DNA of 64,000 bases. It comes from Pagrus major. Lineage: Eukaryota; Chordata; Actinopteri; Spariformes; Sparidae. Position 1 is the first letter of the stretch. Every line of letters starts with the position of its first letter. The position numbers were made by a program, and so were the translations under genes. Below the pieces are notes generated by a model. It worked only from the letters and a program-made list of their open reading frames with translations, ran no database searches and was not told the DNA's origin. The stretch lies in contig NC_133215.1 of NCBI RefSeq assembly GCF_040436345.1, positions 21,087,306 to 21,151,305 on the forward strand, given 5' to 3'. Below, in pieces: positions 36,001-49,695 of this stretch.

Positions 36001-37149
36001 TTGTTTTCGTGTCCAGACGTTTACTACCATTACCCAATACAAGCCACCTGACTGGTGTAATATAATCTACATGAGTGTGCAGCAAAAACAACAATGAACA
36101 AATCAAAACAGATCCTTTTTTACAGATGAGAATGTATTTTTATTCAATTAAAAACGTCACAGATCCCAGTGTATACAGTGCATGTTAATCATAAAAACAC
36201 AACACAGAGTAATCAAAATGTTCGTACTGTCTGTGATTCTGTGGCACATTTCATTCAGAGCGGATGTATAAACTGCATCAAAAACATAAACTCACACACA
36301 CAGAATTAAAGTTTTCACAGATTTACAAAAACAGTATATATATGTATATAAAATCGCATTCATAGTAGCATCTTTCACATGGTTTTTACATTTCTGAAAT
36401 CAACTCTACACTTCAAACTTATATCCTGTTGTTTTTCTCCATGTGAAAAGTCAATGATTAACCCTGATAACTTTGCTTTACAGAGCCAAGATTAATCATA
36501 TACTTTTGAGGATGATAAGATGTTTGTGTTGAGCACACCTTACTCTTTGTTTTGCTTTGTTTTAATGTACAGAACAGGATATTTTGTCATGCCTGGCTCT
36601 ATTAACAAAAAGAAAAAAAAGTCAGAAATCTGGATCCCAAAAGACTGAAAATGGTGGCAGCCATTTTCTGAGGACTGGTATCAGATAAGAAGAATGAAAC
36701 CAAAAACCCGTCTGAGCTGATGAAGATAAGAGTTTAAGGTGCATACTGCTGCCAGAAGTTACATAAACAACAAAGACGGTTAGAGGAAGACAAACATTTG
36801 TTCTAGTATTTTGCAATAGCAAGTAAGGGACAATTGAACATCATGTGACACACGGAAGTGCAACCAGAATCTATCGAGCAAACTTTCTCGGTGGTCAGAA
36901 AAAGGATATGAAAAAAGCGGGGGTGGAATGTTCTCAGGACAGTGAAGGGAAACACTGGACTTTAAGTTAGACCAGTTGACTTCATTGATGTACTAAAACC
37001 ATGAAAAGCTTCTCAGCAAAGACCCTTAAAGGAAATGGCTGGTGATACCCTACTTTTTAAAAGTTTTCTACGAATCCCATTAAAAGACAAAAACCAACAT
37101 GAATTCATCTCATAACAGTGTCGCCTGTGTGTCCAAAGCCTGATGCAGC

Positions 37150-37247
37150 TTATTTGTCTTTGCCAAAGACCTTCATCCAGGGTTTCCCCCAGGAAACTGG
37201 CACTGCCAACCTTTGATTTGTTCCAGACATGCTGCTCTGATTAATTG
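37150..37247 (-). other. second copy of the unknown exon-like block
   Basis: Same length, acceptor position, reading frame and stop as 16481-16578. The few differences seen leave the encoded residues unchanged (for example CCT against CCC for the Pro in GKPW). That is weak support for a real coding exon. Confidence 0.3.
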
Positions 37248-38217
37248 CTGCAAATAAAACACGCAATGTAATCGATCATTCGGTGTCACCGGATTCTGAC
37301 GCATATACTCTTGTTATCAATGTAATGGCTAGATGATGGTCTAACGCAGCAAAACTCAACGACAGGAGGCAATGAGGCCAGTTCATAAATGAACATTAAT
37401 ATATTTATCAGATTTAGCAGAAAAAATAAACATTAAAAGGTCCATAACTCATCTTTCTTTGAAATTCTTTATTTCAAATTACCTTAAAATGACACTGACA
37501 CTAGGCTCTAGATATGCTATTTTACTGCATTAAAAAAAAATTTCTTCAAAAAATCATTTTGCAATGATTCATAAACATAAACTGCTCCTATCAGGGACAG
37601 AATGAATAGCATATTGAAAATCCTCTGGTGTAAAATTCACATTTATGGGATTAAAATAATCCCCCTTTCCTCTGTAACTTTTGCACAGCCATCACACAAA
37701 GATCAGCCTTCTCTTTATTACTTAGAAGCTACTTTATATCATTATACAAAACATTTAAGTCCCTCTGTTCAGTCCTGGCAATCTGGTTTACAGCGCCCTC
37801 ATGTCTGGTAACCAGGAGTGTCTGTGCCCAGGGTACAGCAGAATTTCCTTCAGCAGACTCTTTGAATGAATGAATCCATAAAATTATTTTCATTATGAAT
37901 CTGAAAATGGTCAGCAGGCCACTCAACTGTATATCTGGCTCGCAGACCATAAATTGAGTATTACTGGTCTGAACTGTCTGCTACTTCCTTCATATGTTTG
38001 AGTCAATCCTACCTGGTGCCACTGGTAATTACTAGGGCAACAAATGATTACTCCTCCTTGAGTAATGTTTGCTAAAAGTGAGTGCGGTGCTGTGAAGCTT
38101 AAAAAAATAAAATAAAACCACAGGTACTTCTAAACTCTTGTTTTCTAAACAATTTACATCTTCAGCAAGATGAATGGGCCCAGATCTCTGACTTTCCTAT
38201 CCTGTCTCAAGTATGAC

Positions 38218-38317
38218 ACCATACCACACCATACCATACCATACCATACCATACCATACCATACCATACCATACCATACCACACCATACCATACCATACC
38301 ATACCATACCATACCAT
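38218..38317. repeat. (CCATA)n pentanucleotide microsatellite
   Basis: About 20 units of ATACC with a few ACACC variants. Not present in the paralogous spacers. Confidence 0.95.
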
Positions 38318-39295
38318 CAATGCGATTGATACACTTTACTGTCTTGGCCCTGCAAGCAAATTTGTCTTGGACTCAAATGCTGTGCACATATAGCTACCTC
38401 CACAATAAAAATAAAATAAAGAGGCAGAAAGGCAGCAGCTGCAGACAGGGTAGGAAAGTCAAAAAGTATTGAGATAGACAAGTGTCTGGTTGCTTTTAGT
38501 CTTTTCATGGGATTTGCTGACAACATAATGCTGTCTTTTAAAACCATCAAACAAACTTCCAAGTCATGTGTGAAGTGAAAAATGCAAAAATTTGTCAAAT
38601 CTGAGCAACTAGCTGTAGCATTTCTCTGCCATTTCTTAAGTCTCTGCCCCTATCCCAAGAATATGATACAACGCTTTCCTTGTAATGCTGACATTATATG
38701 AGAAAAGGAAGTGAGAAGGACGGGTATTCCTGCCAAGCTGCCAAAGGCTACAGTCACTGCATGGGCTGAACAAAGACAACATTAAACAACATTTTCCCTG
38801 CACATCTTAGAGATTCACTGCCATCCTAAAATCACTATCAAGTTGGTTTGTTGTGGACGTTACAAATTGATCACAATATAGTTGATCAGAGTTTTAAGAT
38901 CACAGGTCCTGCCTGTCTGTCACTTATTTAAAATCAGTTGAGGTTTTGTTTTAGATCAGACTAGATCTAAGAGTGTTGATTAAGTGACCCTTTTGGTGAA
39001 TGAAGCGCTTACATTTCCTCTGGTAAATCACAGTAATACAAGTTATTTCTGGTTATACACACAGTTCTTTGCAGTAGGAAAAGTGCCGCGACAGACCAAC
39101 ACTTAGCAAACAAGGAAGTTGTGATATCAGGTTTCCACTAAGTTTGCATATTCCTGTGACATGCTGTGCCTCCTGCAGAGAGACAGTGAGAGAGTTTTTA
39201 GTCACCGGATATTATCTTGTAGACTGCCAACACACACAAATATATTGAAGTGAAACTAATCTTCTCAACTATTTACTGGAAACATTAAAATCACC

Positions 39296-42200
39296 TCAGG
39301 CCAGGGTGTCTTGGTATTCTTTATCCATCTCCTGATGACCTCCTGCAAAAGGTTTAATACCAAAGTCTGAGTTAATCCTCATACACTTCATCTTAGAAAC
39401 AGTAGTAAAACAAGTTTTATTAGTTGGACACAGTGAGTAACAATGCTGTATTTCAGGCTTACCTTCCTCGGCCTCTGACTCAAATGTACGGACTTCCCGA
39501 CGGTCACCTGGAACAAATTCAAGATTTTATTGTGGGTTACAGTCCGTGGGTGTAAAACCATCACCAAACTAAGCAAGTTAATGACCTGCAAGCATAGGAA
39601 GATCCCCTATGATAAGTTTCTGACACATGAATCAGATTATATTATGATTCAAAGACTGATGATTAGAAACCAAGCCCAGTTTTCCACAAGTCATGGAAAA
39701 TATACAACCTATGTCCTGTGTAGTACATATGACTGTACTTCCCAGGACATCTTTAAAGTCAGAGGAAACCCCAGGGAACAGTTTATTATTTTATGTTAAT
39801 AAAGTGATGCCAAGGTAGTGCAGGGATATTGCAGAAGTTTTTGGTCAGGGATCAACATGTACTCCAAAGTTCAAAACACGGTGGGAGGAGTGCATGCTCG
39901 AACAGGCTTGGAATGCAATCAGACTGTCTGTGGTGAGTTAGTTTGGTGTCATGCTGGCTGAAAAAATGCCGTCTAGGAGGCCACTGCAGATACATTCAAC
40001 TATTAATCAGTAAAAGAGAGTAAAACATTTTAAAAAATCAAGCAAAAATAAATCAGCTCTGTAGAAATAGAAAAATCATTAGATAAAACCCTTATTTTCA
40101 CCTCAAAAGTCTATGGAGCAGAAACAGTGTCTTTAAATGTTGACAATTGAAAATTAAACCTGAACTGAAATAAGTACATATTGGCAATGAAACATTTGTA
40201 GTGGGAAGTTCCACTGAAAAATAAATCTCAGACATTAAAACTCAATTACATTTTGATATATTTGTATTTTGGTGTTTTTCAAGTCACAGTCATCTGATTT
40301 TTTTCATATGTCTACCTTTTTTTAATGACAGTGTTTTGACATTAGAATCCGTCATTAAAACACATTAAAATGCAAAACATTATACGTCTTCTTCATTTTC
40401 CAGGGGAACATTTTCAGGTGTCAATACGTGTTTCAATGCCAGTGTTTCCTTTTTTCAGTTCAGGTTTTGTTTAGTACTGTCGATGCTGAAATTTAAGGTC
40501 ACTGTCACTAAATGTTAACCCATCGTCCCAGTTAGAAAAGAACAAAAGCAGCAGTATTGGATGTCCAAAGACGGACGTACCCATAAGGGGTATTGTAGAG
40601 TGCCTCCGGGCCTCTGTAAAGAAAATGACGAATGAATGAAAAAGTCTTGTTGTGACACACTCACTGCAAACATCTAAGTCTGCTTACTTCACAAATTTGT
40701 GTGGGACATTTTTCACACCGCTGAAGGGAAAAGTTTCCGCTCTACTGTTTGAAGCTAATTAAGGCTACACTAATCCTACCTAACAATAAACGAGAGCGTA
40801 CTTTCCCATCATGAATAACTGGTCTTGCAGGTGTTATTCAGGTTTTTCCACCTGCAGCTAATCTTCGCCTATTGTCTGCTTATTTCCTTGTAACGCTTTA
40901 TTGTTGATAGACTACCAAATATCATAGTAGTAGAAGTACTGCTGTAATTGCATACTTTGTCAGTAATGCTACTCACTGTTGTTTATTACAGTAAAAGGGT
41001 TAGCATCACAGTTTTTAGAGTCTGTCTTAAAACAATAGTCACGTGCCTCTTCTTTGGATGTTCATATAAGTGCCGGCTACTGGTCTGATTTTTTCATAAT
41101 GTTTCATTACATACACTACATTGGAAAATGTTTTTGTTCAAAGCGACTTACATTAAGTTCATTTAACTCCATACGTACAGAGCTAGAGGTCATTAAAAGC
41201 AACATTTTCATTAAAAGAGAGCATTCCAGCCAAATAAAGAACAAAGAGTTCAGTGCTACAGTTCAACATTTTGTCTTGTACCTTTTTACACCTGTTATGT
41301 TCATACTCACAAATGAATATATTTAGACCAAAAGCCAAACGAGGCCCTGTGTGGATACTCACGTCGAGATCGCCTTTTGTGAAGGATCACCATCACCACC
41401 AGCAATCCTACGATCAGCGATCCGATGACCACCACAGGAGCAACTATTGTGGAGACTGGGGCAGACGGCTTTCCTGGTTCCCCACCTGAATAAATGAATA
41501 ACAAAGCTTTAATGTTCTAATCCTTCAAGTCATGAACAAAAAGAGGAAAGAAGTGTGTGTTAAAATGAGGTATGTAAGCACTTTGTGGAAATTCCCCCTG
41601 TAATACTGTTAGCTGCCTACATTCACTTTCTCTTTTACTCCTGCTGGGGTCTGCATTTGAACATCAGCCCTGAGTGAAAACGCCAGCCTTGTAGAGAAAG
41701 TAAACAAGGTGGCAGGCAGGCAACGACAGATAAAGATCAGCTGATAATGATTGACCTGTAACTGTATGTGGCAGCTGTGAGAACGCAGATAACAGCTCAG
41801 CTAGAGGGCCTAATGGGAACTTGTTGACGCTTTAATATTGTGATTTAATAGTGAATCTGTATTTTCCACAACGCAGCTCAGACGTTGACCGTCATGCATA
41901 GTTTTCTGTCTTTGTGCGGAGCATTGTTTTGAAGTTTTGAAGTCACATCAGCTTTAGAGACATGATGCAGCCTGACTATTCATCAACTTGTGTATCAAAA
42001 CAACTACAGCACAGGAAATGGCTGGCTTCAGATAAAACAAACACACAATGTAGTGATGCAGGGGACCAAAACTTCCATCTTTTCTGGAATGTATTTATAT
42101 GGAGCTCCTGCTTTTTTTGTGGTTCAATGTTCAAGGTCAGTCTAACCTGTCAAGTTTTTTTTTTTCTTTTGAAGACCAACAGGCTCCTGAAGACTTTATG

Positions 42201-44222
42201 GCTCAGATACACCAAACTGACTTCAAAGAACTAGTGCCGATGAAGGCTGACTGTTGCCTGTGTCTCTGCCAAAAAGCTAAAACACACCACGAAGACTACA
42301 GCCGTCGGCCAGCTAGCTCCTATGTTCTGCGCCTGTGTGAGAGGAAATTCCTCTCCATACCACCAGGAAGTGGTAGTCTGTGTTCATCATTCAAAAAGGG
42401 AAACATGAAGTCTCAGGACTGTGTATTAACATAACCAAAAGAGCACTTTTAATTAAGAATATATCTGATTAAAAGTTGCAAATAGCACTGGCAAAGAGGT
42501 GGAAGCGGTAAAAACAAGGAGTCATTGCACTAAATGGTAGAAATAATGGATATTAAGCTACAGGCTCTGAGGGCTTTCTCTTTCTTTTTCCATTTCTCTA
42601 CTTGTTTCCATTTCTACCTTAGTTTTCACTCATTGGAAAATTCATACCTCTTTAACCTCCAAAGCCAACAACAACAACAACAGAAAAAGCACTACAGTTG
42701 GCATGTGGTTTAAGTCTTACTTAAGCAATCTTAAATGAAGGTTTATGTTAATGTAACCGTAGTGACATCCGTGTTGCTTCAGATTTCAGGGGGAAGGATG
42801 AGCTCATGTGTAACTGTGGTGGAAATGGCTGTATGACATTTCATTGTGTGATGCAGGATTGAGCCAAAAGGCATTAAAGAACATATACCTAAACGGCCTG
42901 ATGCGTCTCGTCCCTCTGGTACTTCAAACATGGCCTCATCTTCTTTGCCTCCACTGGTGTTGAACACTGCACATTTATACTTGGAGTAAGTGGATCCTTG
43001 CAACAGAGTCAGCCTGCTCAAGAGGTCAAACAGACCACTTTTTGTCTGCTTCACCTCCATTTCAGCGCTCTTCGTCCATTCCTCGTTCAGCTCACCAAAC
43101 CAGCGAATCTGACCTTTCGGGTAGCCACCAACAGAGTTACAGACCAGGGTACCACCTGTACTTTGAGTTATCTTCTCAGGTTCAGAGATTATAGTTGGTT
43201 TGCTGTATTTGGCTGTGAAGACAAAGCACACATGATCATAAAGCTGAACATTGCACCACAACGTCAATTAAATGACACCAATAAAGTATTGCAAAATTAT
43301 TACTGACTACAATATTTGACTCGTTCTTTGGAGTACAATGTGTAAAAGGAAATGCAAATAATGAAGAAACTGACTACAGAAGGTATTTTTGATTTTGATT
43401 ATTTGTCACAATGAAACAGAAAGCGTCCAACAGAGAGAGACAGCTGAATCTGTTTCATAGAAAATACCAATCTGCTAGTGGAGGAAAGTCCCCTGATCTC
43501 TAAACAATCTTCATTCCATCAAAGCCACAATTAAATCTTTCTGTGTGTCACTAGAACATATAATATGTTAACAGAAACAGGGAAGACTTTAATTGTGGTT
43601 TAGCTTTGAGGTGAATTGTAGGGATTCGCTTTGAAGACTAAAGATGGCCATCTCTCTGTGCCACATAGTTGTCAGAATGTTTCAGTGGTCAAACATGGCT
43701 GAAGGCTCTCACCTGTGACTTTAAGGCTGGTCTCGCTGGTTGTAAAACCTCTGTCTGTCACCACCGTACATGTATAAACTCCCTGAGCCTCCACAGCAGT
43801 GTTGGTGATGTGCAGGGATACATTCATGTTCCTGCTGTTCCAGGATGGTTCAGCAAACGAGTAGCCTGGCTGTTTTTTAGTTAGTTCCCCTTGGTGAAAA
43901 ACCAGTAAGGGCTCGTCAACTCCCTCTTTCTTCCAACTGACTGTCCGGATTTCTAAGTCTGTTGCCTCTTGAGAAGTTTTGACGGTACACTCCAGCAGTG
44001 ACAGCTGGCCATACTGTCCCACGTTTTCAGTCTTGCATTGCACATTTACAAAGCCTGTAGAAGAAAAATTTGTTTTTTGAAAAGGGATGGGTCGTTACAT
44101 CAGTAGCAGGCAGAATGTCATACTTCATACTCTCAGATGAGGCAGAACTTACCAGTATTTGCATTTCCTGCAGTGATGTAGATGACAGTGAAAATGAAGA
44201 TACCAATGGAGGCCATGTTCAT
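39296..44222 (-). CDS. copy E: V-set + C-set immunoglobulin membrane protein (B7/butyrophilin/CD200-like)
   Basis: Six coding exons: 44222-44153, 44054-43713, 43212-42889, 41485-41363, 39507-39463, 39342-39296. Total 951 bases, 316 residues, all phase 1. Signal peptide MNMASIGIFIFTVIYITAG. The V-set has LLECTV, VSWKKEG, AQGVYTC, with one extra codon (GELTKKQPG) compared with copy A. The C-set has GTLVCNS, GGYPKGQIRWF, YKCAVF. The stalk is GGEPGKPSAPVSTIVAP, followed by the helix and a basic stop-transfer (HKRRSR). The tail is longer in acidic residues (FESEAEEGG) and ends KEYQDTLA, intact as in copy A. No break was seen. It is the copy nearest jpt1, and its upstream region differs from the others, so its promoter is probably different. 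Confidence 0.83.
39955..41090. other. sequence unique to copy E intron 4
   Basis: Where copies A and B carry the interspersed repeat, copy E has about 1.1 kb of unrelated AT-rich sequence, starting at GGTGTCATGCTGGCTG. No coding sign and no clear terminal repeats. Confidence 0.45.
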
Positions 44223-44279
44223 TTACCTGAAATGACAATTTTTAATGATGACATAAGTTAAAATGTAACAAACACATAC

Positions 44280-46174
44280 ACCCATGGAGGGTTATTTCTG
44301 CGGATCGGGGGTGCAAAGGAAAGTCAGGTGCACAATGGTACTATTGTTTTTTTTTTGGCCAGAGGTGCTCAGCATCACCTGGGTCTCACTTGTTTATATG
44401 GTGGGATTACAATTATGCATTACAGTTCAGTGAATTAGGGGCTGATGAAATTAATGGCCAATAAAATTCACTTTTAGAAGACAGCACTCTCTGTCTTAAA
44501 AGAAACTAAAACTGCACTGCTCATTTATTATGTTTTGCGACATAGTTCTAGTTGCACAAACTTAACTCAGTTCGCGGTGGATCTGATGTGCGTAATCGGG
44601 GTTTTACTATGTGCATCATGCAAAAAAAATGAGCAGATGGAACCAATAATGCTGACCTCAGATGACTGTATGTGGAGTCACCAGTCAGCAGGGGACGCCT
44701 CCATCTGCTGTGGATGACAGATGCTGGTAAGAATCACAATTGTCTCGACAGTTGTTATACCATTATACTGGTAAGTATAATGACGTGAAACAAAGAAGCA
44801 TAATGTGGGTGAAAAGAGTTTATGTGACTTTGGGGAGGTTTGTTTGCTCCCAGAAAAGAAAGTGACAACAGCAGAAGGCAGGTACACTGTGAGTCACGCT
44901 CTGTTAACCTGGTCTGAGCAGGCAAGCAGCAGACTTCACCAAATATAGACAATCTTAGCAGAAACATTAACCGCTAGCTTGCCAGTGATAACACTTCCTG
45001 TTGTGACAAGTCAGCAAAGTATTAAACTAGCAGAGGAGAGGAACGAACATAAGAAAAATGTCACATCATTGGTGCAGAAATGTGCTTTGCATTGCAAAGT
45101 TTCCACCTGAAACAAACACAGCCTCCACTAACATCATACAAGATTGTGACGTGAGGGGGACTAAACTGATCACAAGTCAACTGAGACGAGACCACCAGGG
45201 CTAAAAATGGTTTCCTGGCTAGTTTGTTTGAAAGCACTTACTTGCATTGGAACACATCCAGTGACACAAATAGTGAATCAACAAAGACCAAAGGCTTTGC
45301 AAAAGCTCATTAACCCATCTCAAAATGCCTGTTCTAATCTAAACCAAGGGGAAATTACTTCTACCAAAACACAAAAAGCTCTTAGAGTAGCTGCACATTA
45401 GATCTAGCATGGCAGAGAACCCAATATTCAACCTGATATTATACCTGATATAAATAATTTCAGTAAGATGGTTCCAGTTGTGTCACCAAGGACAGATTGT
45501 GTTCTTTTTAAGCATGCACTAACAGTAGTCTGTTCTTGTCATTCATTAGTCTGCTAAATAATACAATTGAGAGTTCATTTGTGGCTTTGCTCTGGTGACC
45601 ACTGAACCCTCGTGATGTCCTTTTGTTTCCTTATACCCTCCAGCAATTGAAAAGAATCTCATAATCTGATCTCTAGGTCTCTGCTTTCACTTTTGCACTA
45701 ATTTGCAACTTGACTTGATTTTGCCTACCAGGTGAAAACAGCATTGATAGATACCTTGCATGCACATGTGCTTTTGGGAGGGGCAGTTACGCTCATTTGG
45801 CAGACACAAAGCAGAGAAAAAAGAAGGACTATGGCTGTGAAGCTGCACGGTGAGAGTGATAAAACCATCAACTGCTCGGTTATACACTAATACAGCTTTG
45901 TTTTGTCTTTTGTTTAATGGTCTGTGTCCTGGCATTTGGCGCAGTGTCAGTCCTTTTCTTTCTTTCTTTCTTTTTGCTACCACACAGTTCCCACGATTGT
46001 AATTTGTTGTTTTTGAGAATCTGCCATTTTGTAGAAACATTATTTTTTTTCTTGTAAGTTTCCATGGTCCTTAGTTCCCCAGTTCAGTTCTCCTAAATTG
46101 GCCAAAGCTGGACAAGTTTGTTTTGTTTTCACAAGACACATCTCTTCTCCAGTGAATTTATATTACAATTGCAT

Positions 46175-46209
<35 letters not shown>

Positions 46210-48400
46210 ACAAAACAGACACTAAAGTAGATCCTAAGTGGAGACATCTGAACACTTTTGCAACTTGTGTTCAACTTGTATTCGAAATGATTCTGGTCTC
46301 CCAGCTATGATCCACAATCTCACCTCTGTGGTTGAGTTCCAAATATTCCACATATTAATCACTTGAATATAAAAAGCCATCTTTGCATGAAGGATATTTT
46401 CTGAAAAGACATTTGCATTATATTTAGATTTATTAAGAGTGACTGAGCCAGAAACCATGAGAGATTGTATCATGTCAATGATCACCTTTGCACTGAATTG
46501 CATAAAGTTATCGAAACTTATTGTATTTTATTTCTTGAGAAATGTGGCAATTGTGAGATCTTATCGGCGTCTTGTCTACAATGTTTATTCATTGGTCAAA
46601 TATTATCTTAAGAAAGTTGGTGACTGCAGACTCAGGCCAGGAAGCTGCACAATACACAAAATAAAAATATAAAATAAAAATAAAAATGCATGCATTAATC
46701 TATTTGACATATAAAATGGTTTCTGATTAGTCTAAATATACGCAAGTGTTATATTGTAAGTGGTGGTCTAACATAGGGCCGGAACTACTTCAGAAACCTG
46801 TTTGACCAGCTGTCCACTAACGTTTAAAGTGTTTTAATCAAACAGATAAGGAGTCATACTGAAAGAGAAAGTCAACTTGGGAGTTTTTTTTTAATCATAC
46901 ATGAAGAGTTAAGGATGTGCCAAATATGAGCTAATTTCCTTTACGCTTCAAAGAGCTGGGGTTGTCTGCGATGACCCCTGTGCTCTGTTATTACTTCTCG
47001 TTGGCTTATTCTTCCCTGTTAAGAATATTTATGAAATCTTGGTTTGGTTGTGTTTATTTTTTTTGTTTTTTGGCTACTCACATGTCTCATCTCCTGCCTG
47101 AACCTTGATTTGGTTCATGACATAGCACAGCACAGTCACAGCAGCATCTTGTTATGTCCTTAATTGACTATTATCATTTCAGCCACATGGTTCAACAAGC
47201 TTTAATTTGCCATTTGGAAATGGTCACTATTACGCCAACACAAAAGGGCAAGGACAGTCCCCATCTTCCCTAAGCGACTTGAATGAATAAGCGACTTGTG
47301 TTTGAGGACACAAGTCACAAGAAATTCTTACATTACTAAACTGGACAAATAAGAAGTACACCCACAGTGTGGACAGTCATTCAAATAGTGAAAGAATTCG
47401 AGCACAATAAACATGCATTCCCAATACAACAATTAGGTCACTGCAGCTGTGTGGTGGCGGATGCCTGTCTGAAACTGTTGGACACAGTGGTGAAACATCT
47501 GTACTCCCCAAAGTACCACGCAAGGATTTAGGGTAATCCATGAATTTATCTTCCGATTGCAACACACTGAACATTACACGCCAAATCTTGCTAAACAGCT
47601 AACTAGGACTATAAGTCAATCCAACTCTGGAATTATGGATACACACCGCAATGCAGGACAGGTCACACGGTTATGGTTTTTCTCCAGTAATATTGTTTTA
47701 AACTCAGTGGTCACACAGGATGTACTCTATCAAAATTCCTGTCTCTTAAAATGACTCTGGTGGCCTGGCCTGTCTGTTCACTTCCTGTTTGGATAACACC
47801 AGTGTGTGAAGGATCTCACAGTTTTTGTGCCACGACAGTTGTTGAAGCTGATTATCTGCAAGATCAAGGAGTGCAAAGATGATACTTTGGTCCCAGCAGC
47901 AGTGGCATTTTATAGTTCACAAATCCATTATCTATCTAATCCTTTGTTTGGCGCTTAACACATTTTTTTTGAGAGTGGAGAGACAGGTGTATGACAGCTT
48001 GTCGGTTTGATACAAGCCAGTAACACGATACAGTTCTTAGTCCCGACACTTCAAACATTCTTGACAAAAATCCCTTAAATTGAAAATCTAGTTGATAACC
48101 TCAGCCACTTTTTGAAAGGGAAGGAACTATGGCACCAAAGTAAAGACAGCCTCTTGTGTTTTTTCAGTCATTCTCACTCTGTGTACAAGGAAGCAAACCC
48201 TCACCCTGCTGAGGACATTTCAGTGTTTTAAGTCAGAAAAGAAGAATATGTCAGTAAGTGTACGCAGCCCTTTAATCATGATCAAGTAACCAGACATTAA
48301 CAATGTAAGTGCTGCACCACGAGACCAACAGTGATAGACGTGGAATAAATACCGAAAGTGACTCCCTGCCACAAAAGTTACAGAGAAAACACTGTCGCAG
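44280..48400. other. upstream region / long 5' intron of copy E
   Basis: Homology to the other copies fades by about 44470. The rest is single-copy in this window and shows no exon that could be supported. A (CA)n run lies at 46175-46205 and a TTTC-rich tract near 45955-45975. Confidence 0.5.
46175..46205. repeat. (CA)n microsatellite
   Basis: About 30 bases of CA dinucleotide repeat. Confidence 0.9.
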
Positions 48401-48417
48401 CCATCCAACCCCCGCAT

Positions 48418-48738
48418 CAGAGAGCCCGACCAATACTTGATTTTTTGATATCGATATATCAGCCTATATACATACTGTACATATATTTTGCTATCATCCC
48501 TCAAATGTCAATCTAACACTTGACAAAGGTATGTAATGGAGGCGGGATATTTTATATTTTTCATAAATAAAAAAAAATCTTCACAAGGAATTCAAGAATA
48601 TAAATGACCCAAAACATCTTTTTCCGCATTAAAGAAAATAAAAAAATATCAAATAACAAACAGACTGATAAAGATATATCAGTGATAAGCCAATATCTGC
48701 CGATAATATTGGCCAACCGATATATCGGTCAGGCTCTG
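48418..48738. mobile_element. small hAT-like element with CCGATATATCGG core
   Basis: The left end reads CAGAGAGCCCGACCAATAC and the right end, reversed, CAGAGCCTGACCGATATATC. The inside repeats GATATCGATATATCAG and CCGATATATCGG words. This fits a common vertebrate non-autonomous hAT type. Target duplication was not seen, so the ends may be eroded. Confidence 0.55.
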
Positions 48739-49616
48739 AAGGGAACCAACATATTTTGCATAAGGGCTGGGCTCACCCTCCATAAATCAGGCGCTTAACA
48801 TATGCCATCTGAATTGTTCCCCCCTGAAAACAGATTCACTGAATAGTTATGGCAAAACTTTATATAGACCACAAATGATGTGCTGTGCTGCACAGGAGCC
48901 TCCTTGCGACAGAGAACAAGCTTGCCACTGTAGAATATCAGCACACATCATCTGTGGTTGTTATCTCAGGGCGTACACGCTTTCCAAAATGCCTCAAGTG
49001 GTCCACTTAACTCACTTTCACTTACATACTAATTTGGGGAATCACAATACAAACAACTCCCTGCTGTTAAAGCGTGCCTCCTCTCCTGCCTGTTTTCAGT
49101 GCCAGGCTCTTATGTACCCTACTACACTACATTATGACGCATTTTCCTCCACCTGGTCGTGTTAATTCCACTTTTGTGAAGGTTGTGCTGTGTGTGAACA
49201 CATGTTCAACGTCTATGTTATCTATACTCGTACCTTAACCTAGTATTTCCTTAAGGGCTATTAAGTGAGACGAGGGGGGAAAATACAAGTGTATAATAGG
49301 CAGCGTCAAGGTAAAGCTGTAGAGCACTTGAACGCGACACTGTGACCGATAGTCGAGTCACTTCCCCGTTTGTTAACAACACAGACAACTTCTATTATCA
49401 GAAATATAACATAAAAAAACACAATGCTCGAAAAGTACATTCATTAAATCATGAACATGTGTGGATTAACTTACCTGTAGCTGTTTAACGTCGGCTACCT
49501 AGTCTACCGCACCACATTATTTTGTATACACGCTCCATATGTTATCGACATCCACGCCTCACTAACAATGTGACACACCTCACCGTAAATACAACAATAA
49601 TAATGTAAACACTTAC

Positions 49617-49689
49617 CTACACGCTCCTCAGCAAGGCAGGCACACCGTGTCTCGACGGAGGAATAGTCGTTGTGCTGAGGTCTGGCCAT
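49617..49689 (-). other. candidate first exon of copy E with an upstream open frame
   Basis: The minus strand has ATG at 49689 (MARPQHNDYSSVE...) and stays open to a strong donor at 49616 (GTAG then GTAAGTG). If joined to the acceptor before copy E (44227), the frame would end in a TGA that overlaps the main ATG as ATGA. So this is either a 5' untranslated exon with an upstream ORF or the first exon of another gene. A second donor-like site (CTACAG then GTAAGTT) at 49474 may mark an alternative first exon. Confidence 0.4.
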
Positions 49690-49695
49690 CCACTT

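Larger units (their letters stand above)
33114..39050. other. duplicated spacer between copies D and E
   Basis: Blocks match the A-B and B-C spacers (see those entries). It contains an exon-like block at 37150-37247, a pentanucleotide repeat near 38.2 kb, and unique sequence from about 38060 to 39010. No complete gene was supported. Confidence 0.55.

Noticed and set aside
37729-37950. Minus-strand frame present in three spacers (also near 16763-16948 and 25355-25567)
   Set aside because: Its similarity follows the spacer duplication, it has no splice partners, and its sequence resembles a degenerate dispersed repeat.
38170-38472. Plus-strand frame with His-Thr-Ile-Pro-Tyr repeats
   Set aside because: It is a translation of the pentanucleotide microsatellite.
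42099-42434. Plus-strand open frame of 111 codons in intron 3 of copy E, with relatives in copies A and C
   Set aside because: It lies antisense in an intron, is interrupted by indels and a transposon in other copies, and has no recognisable domain. Shared by duplication, not by function.
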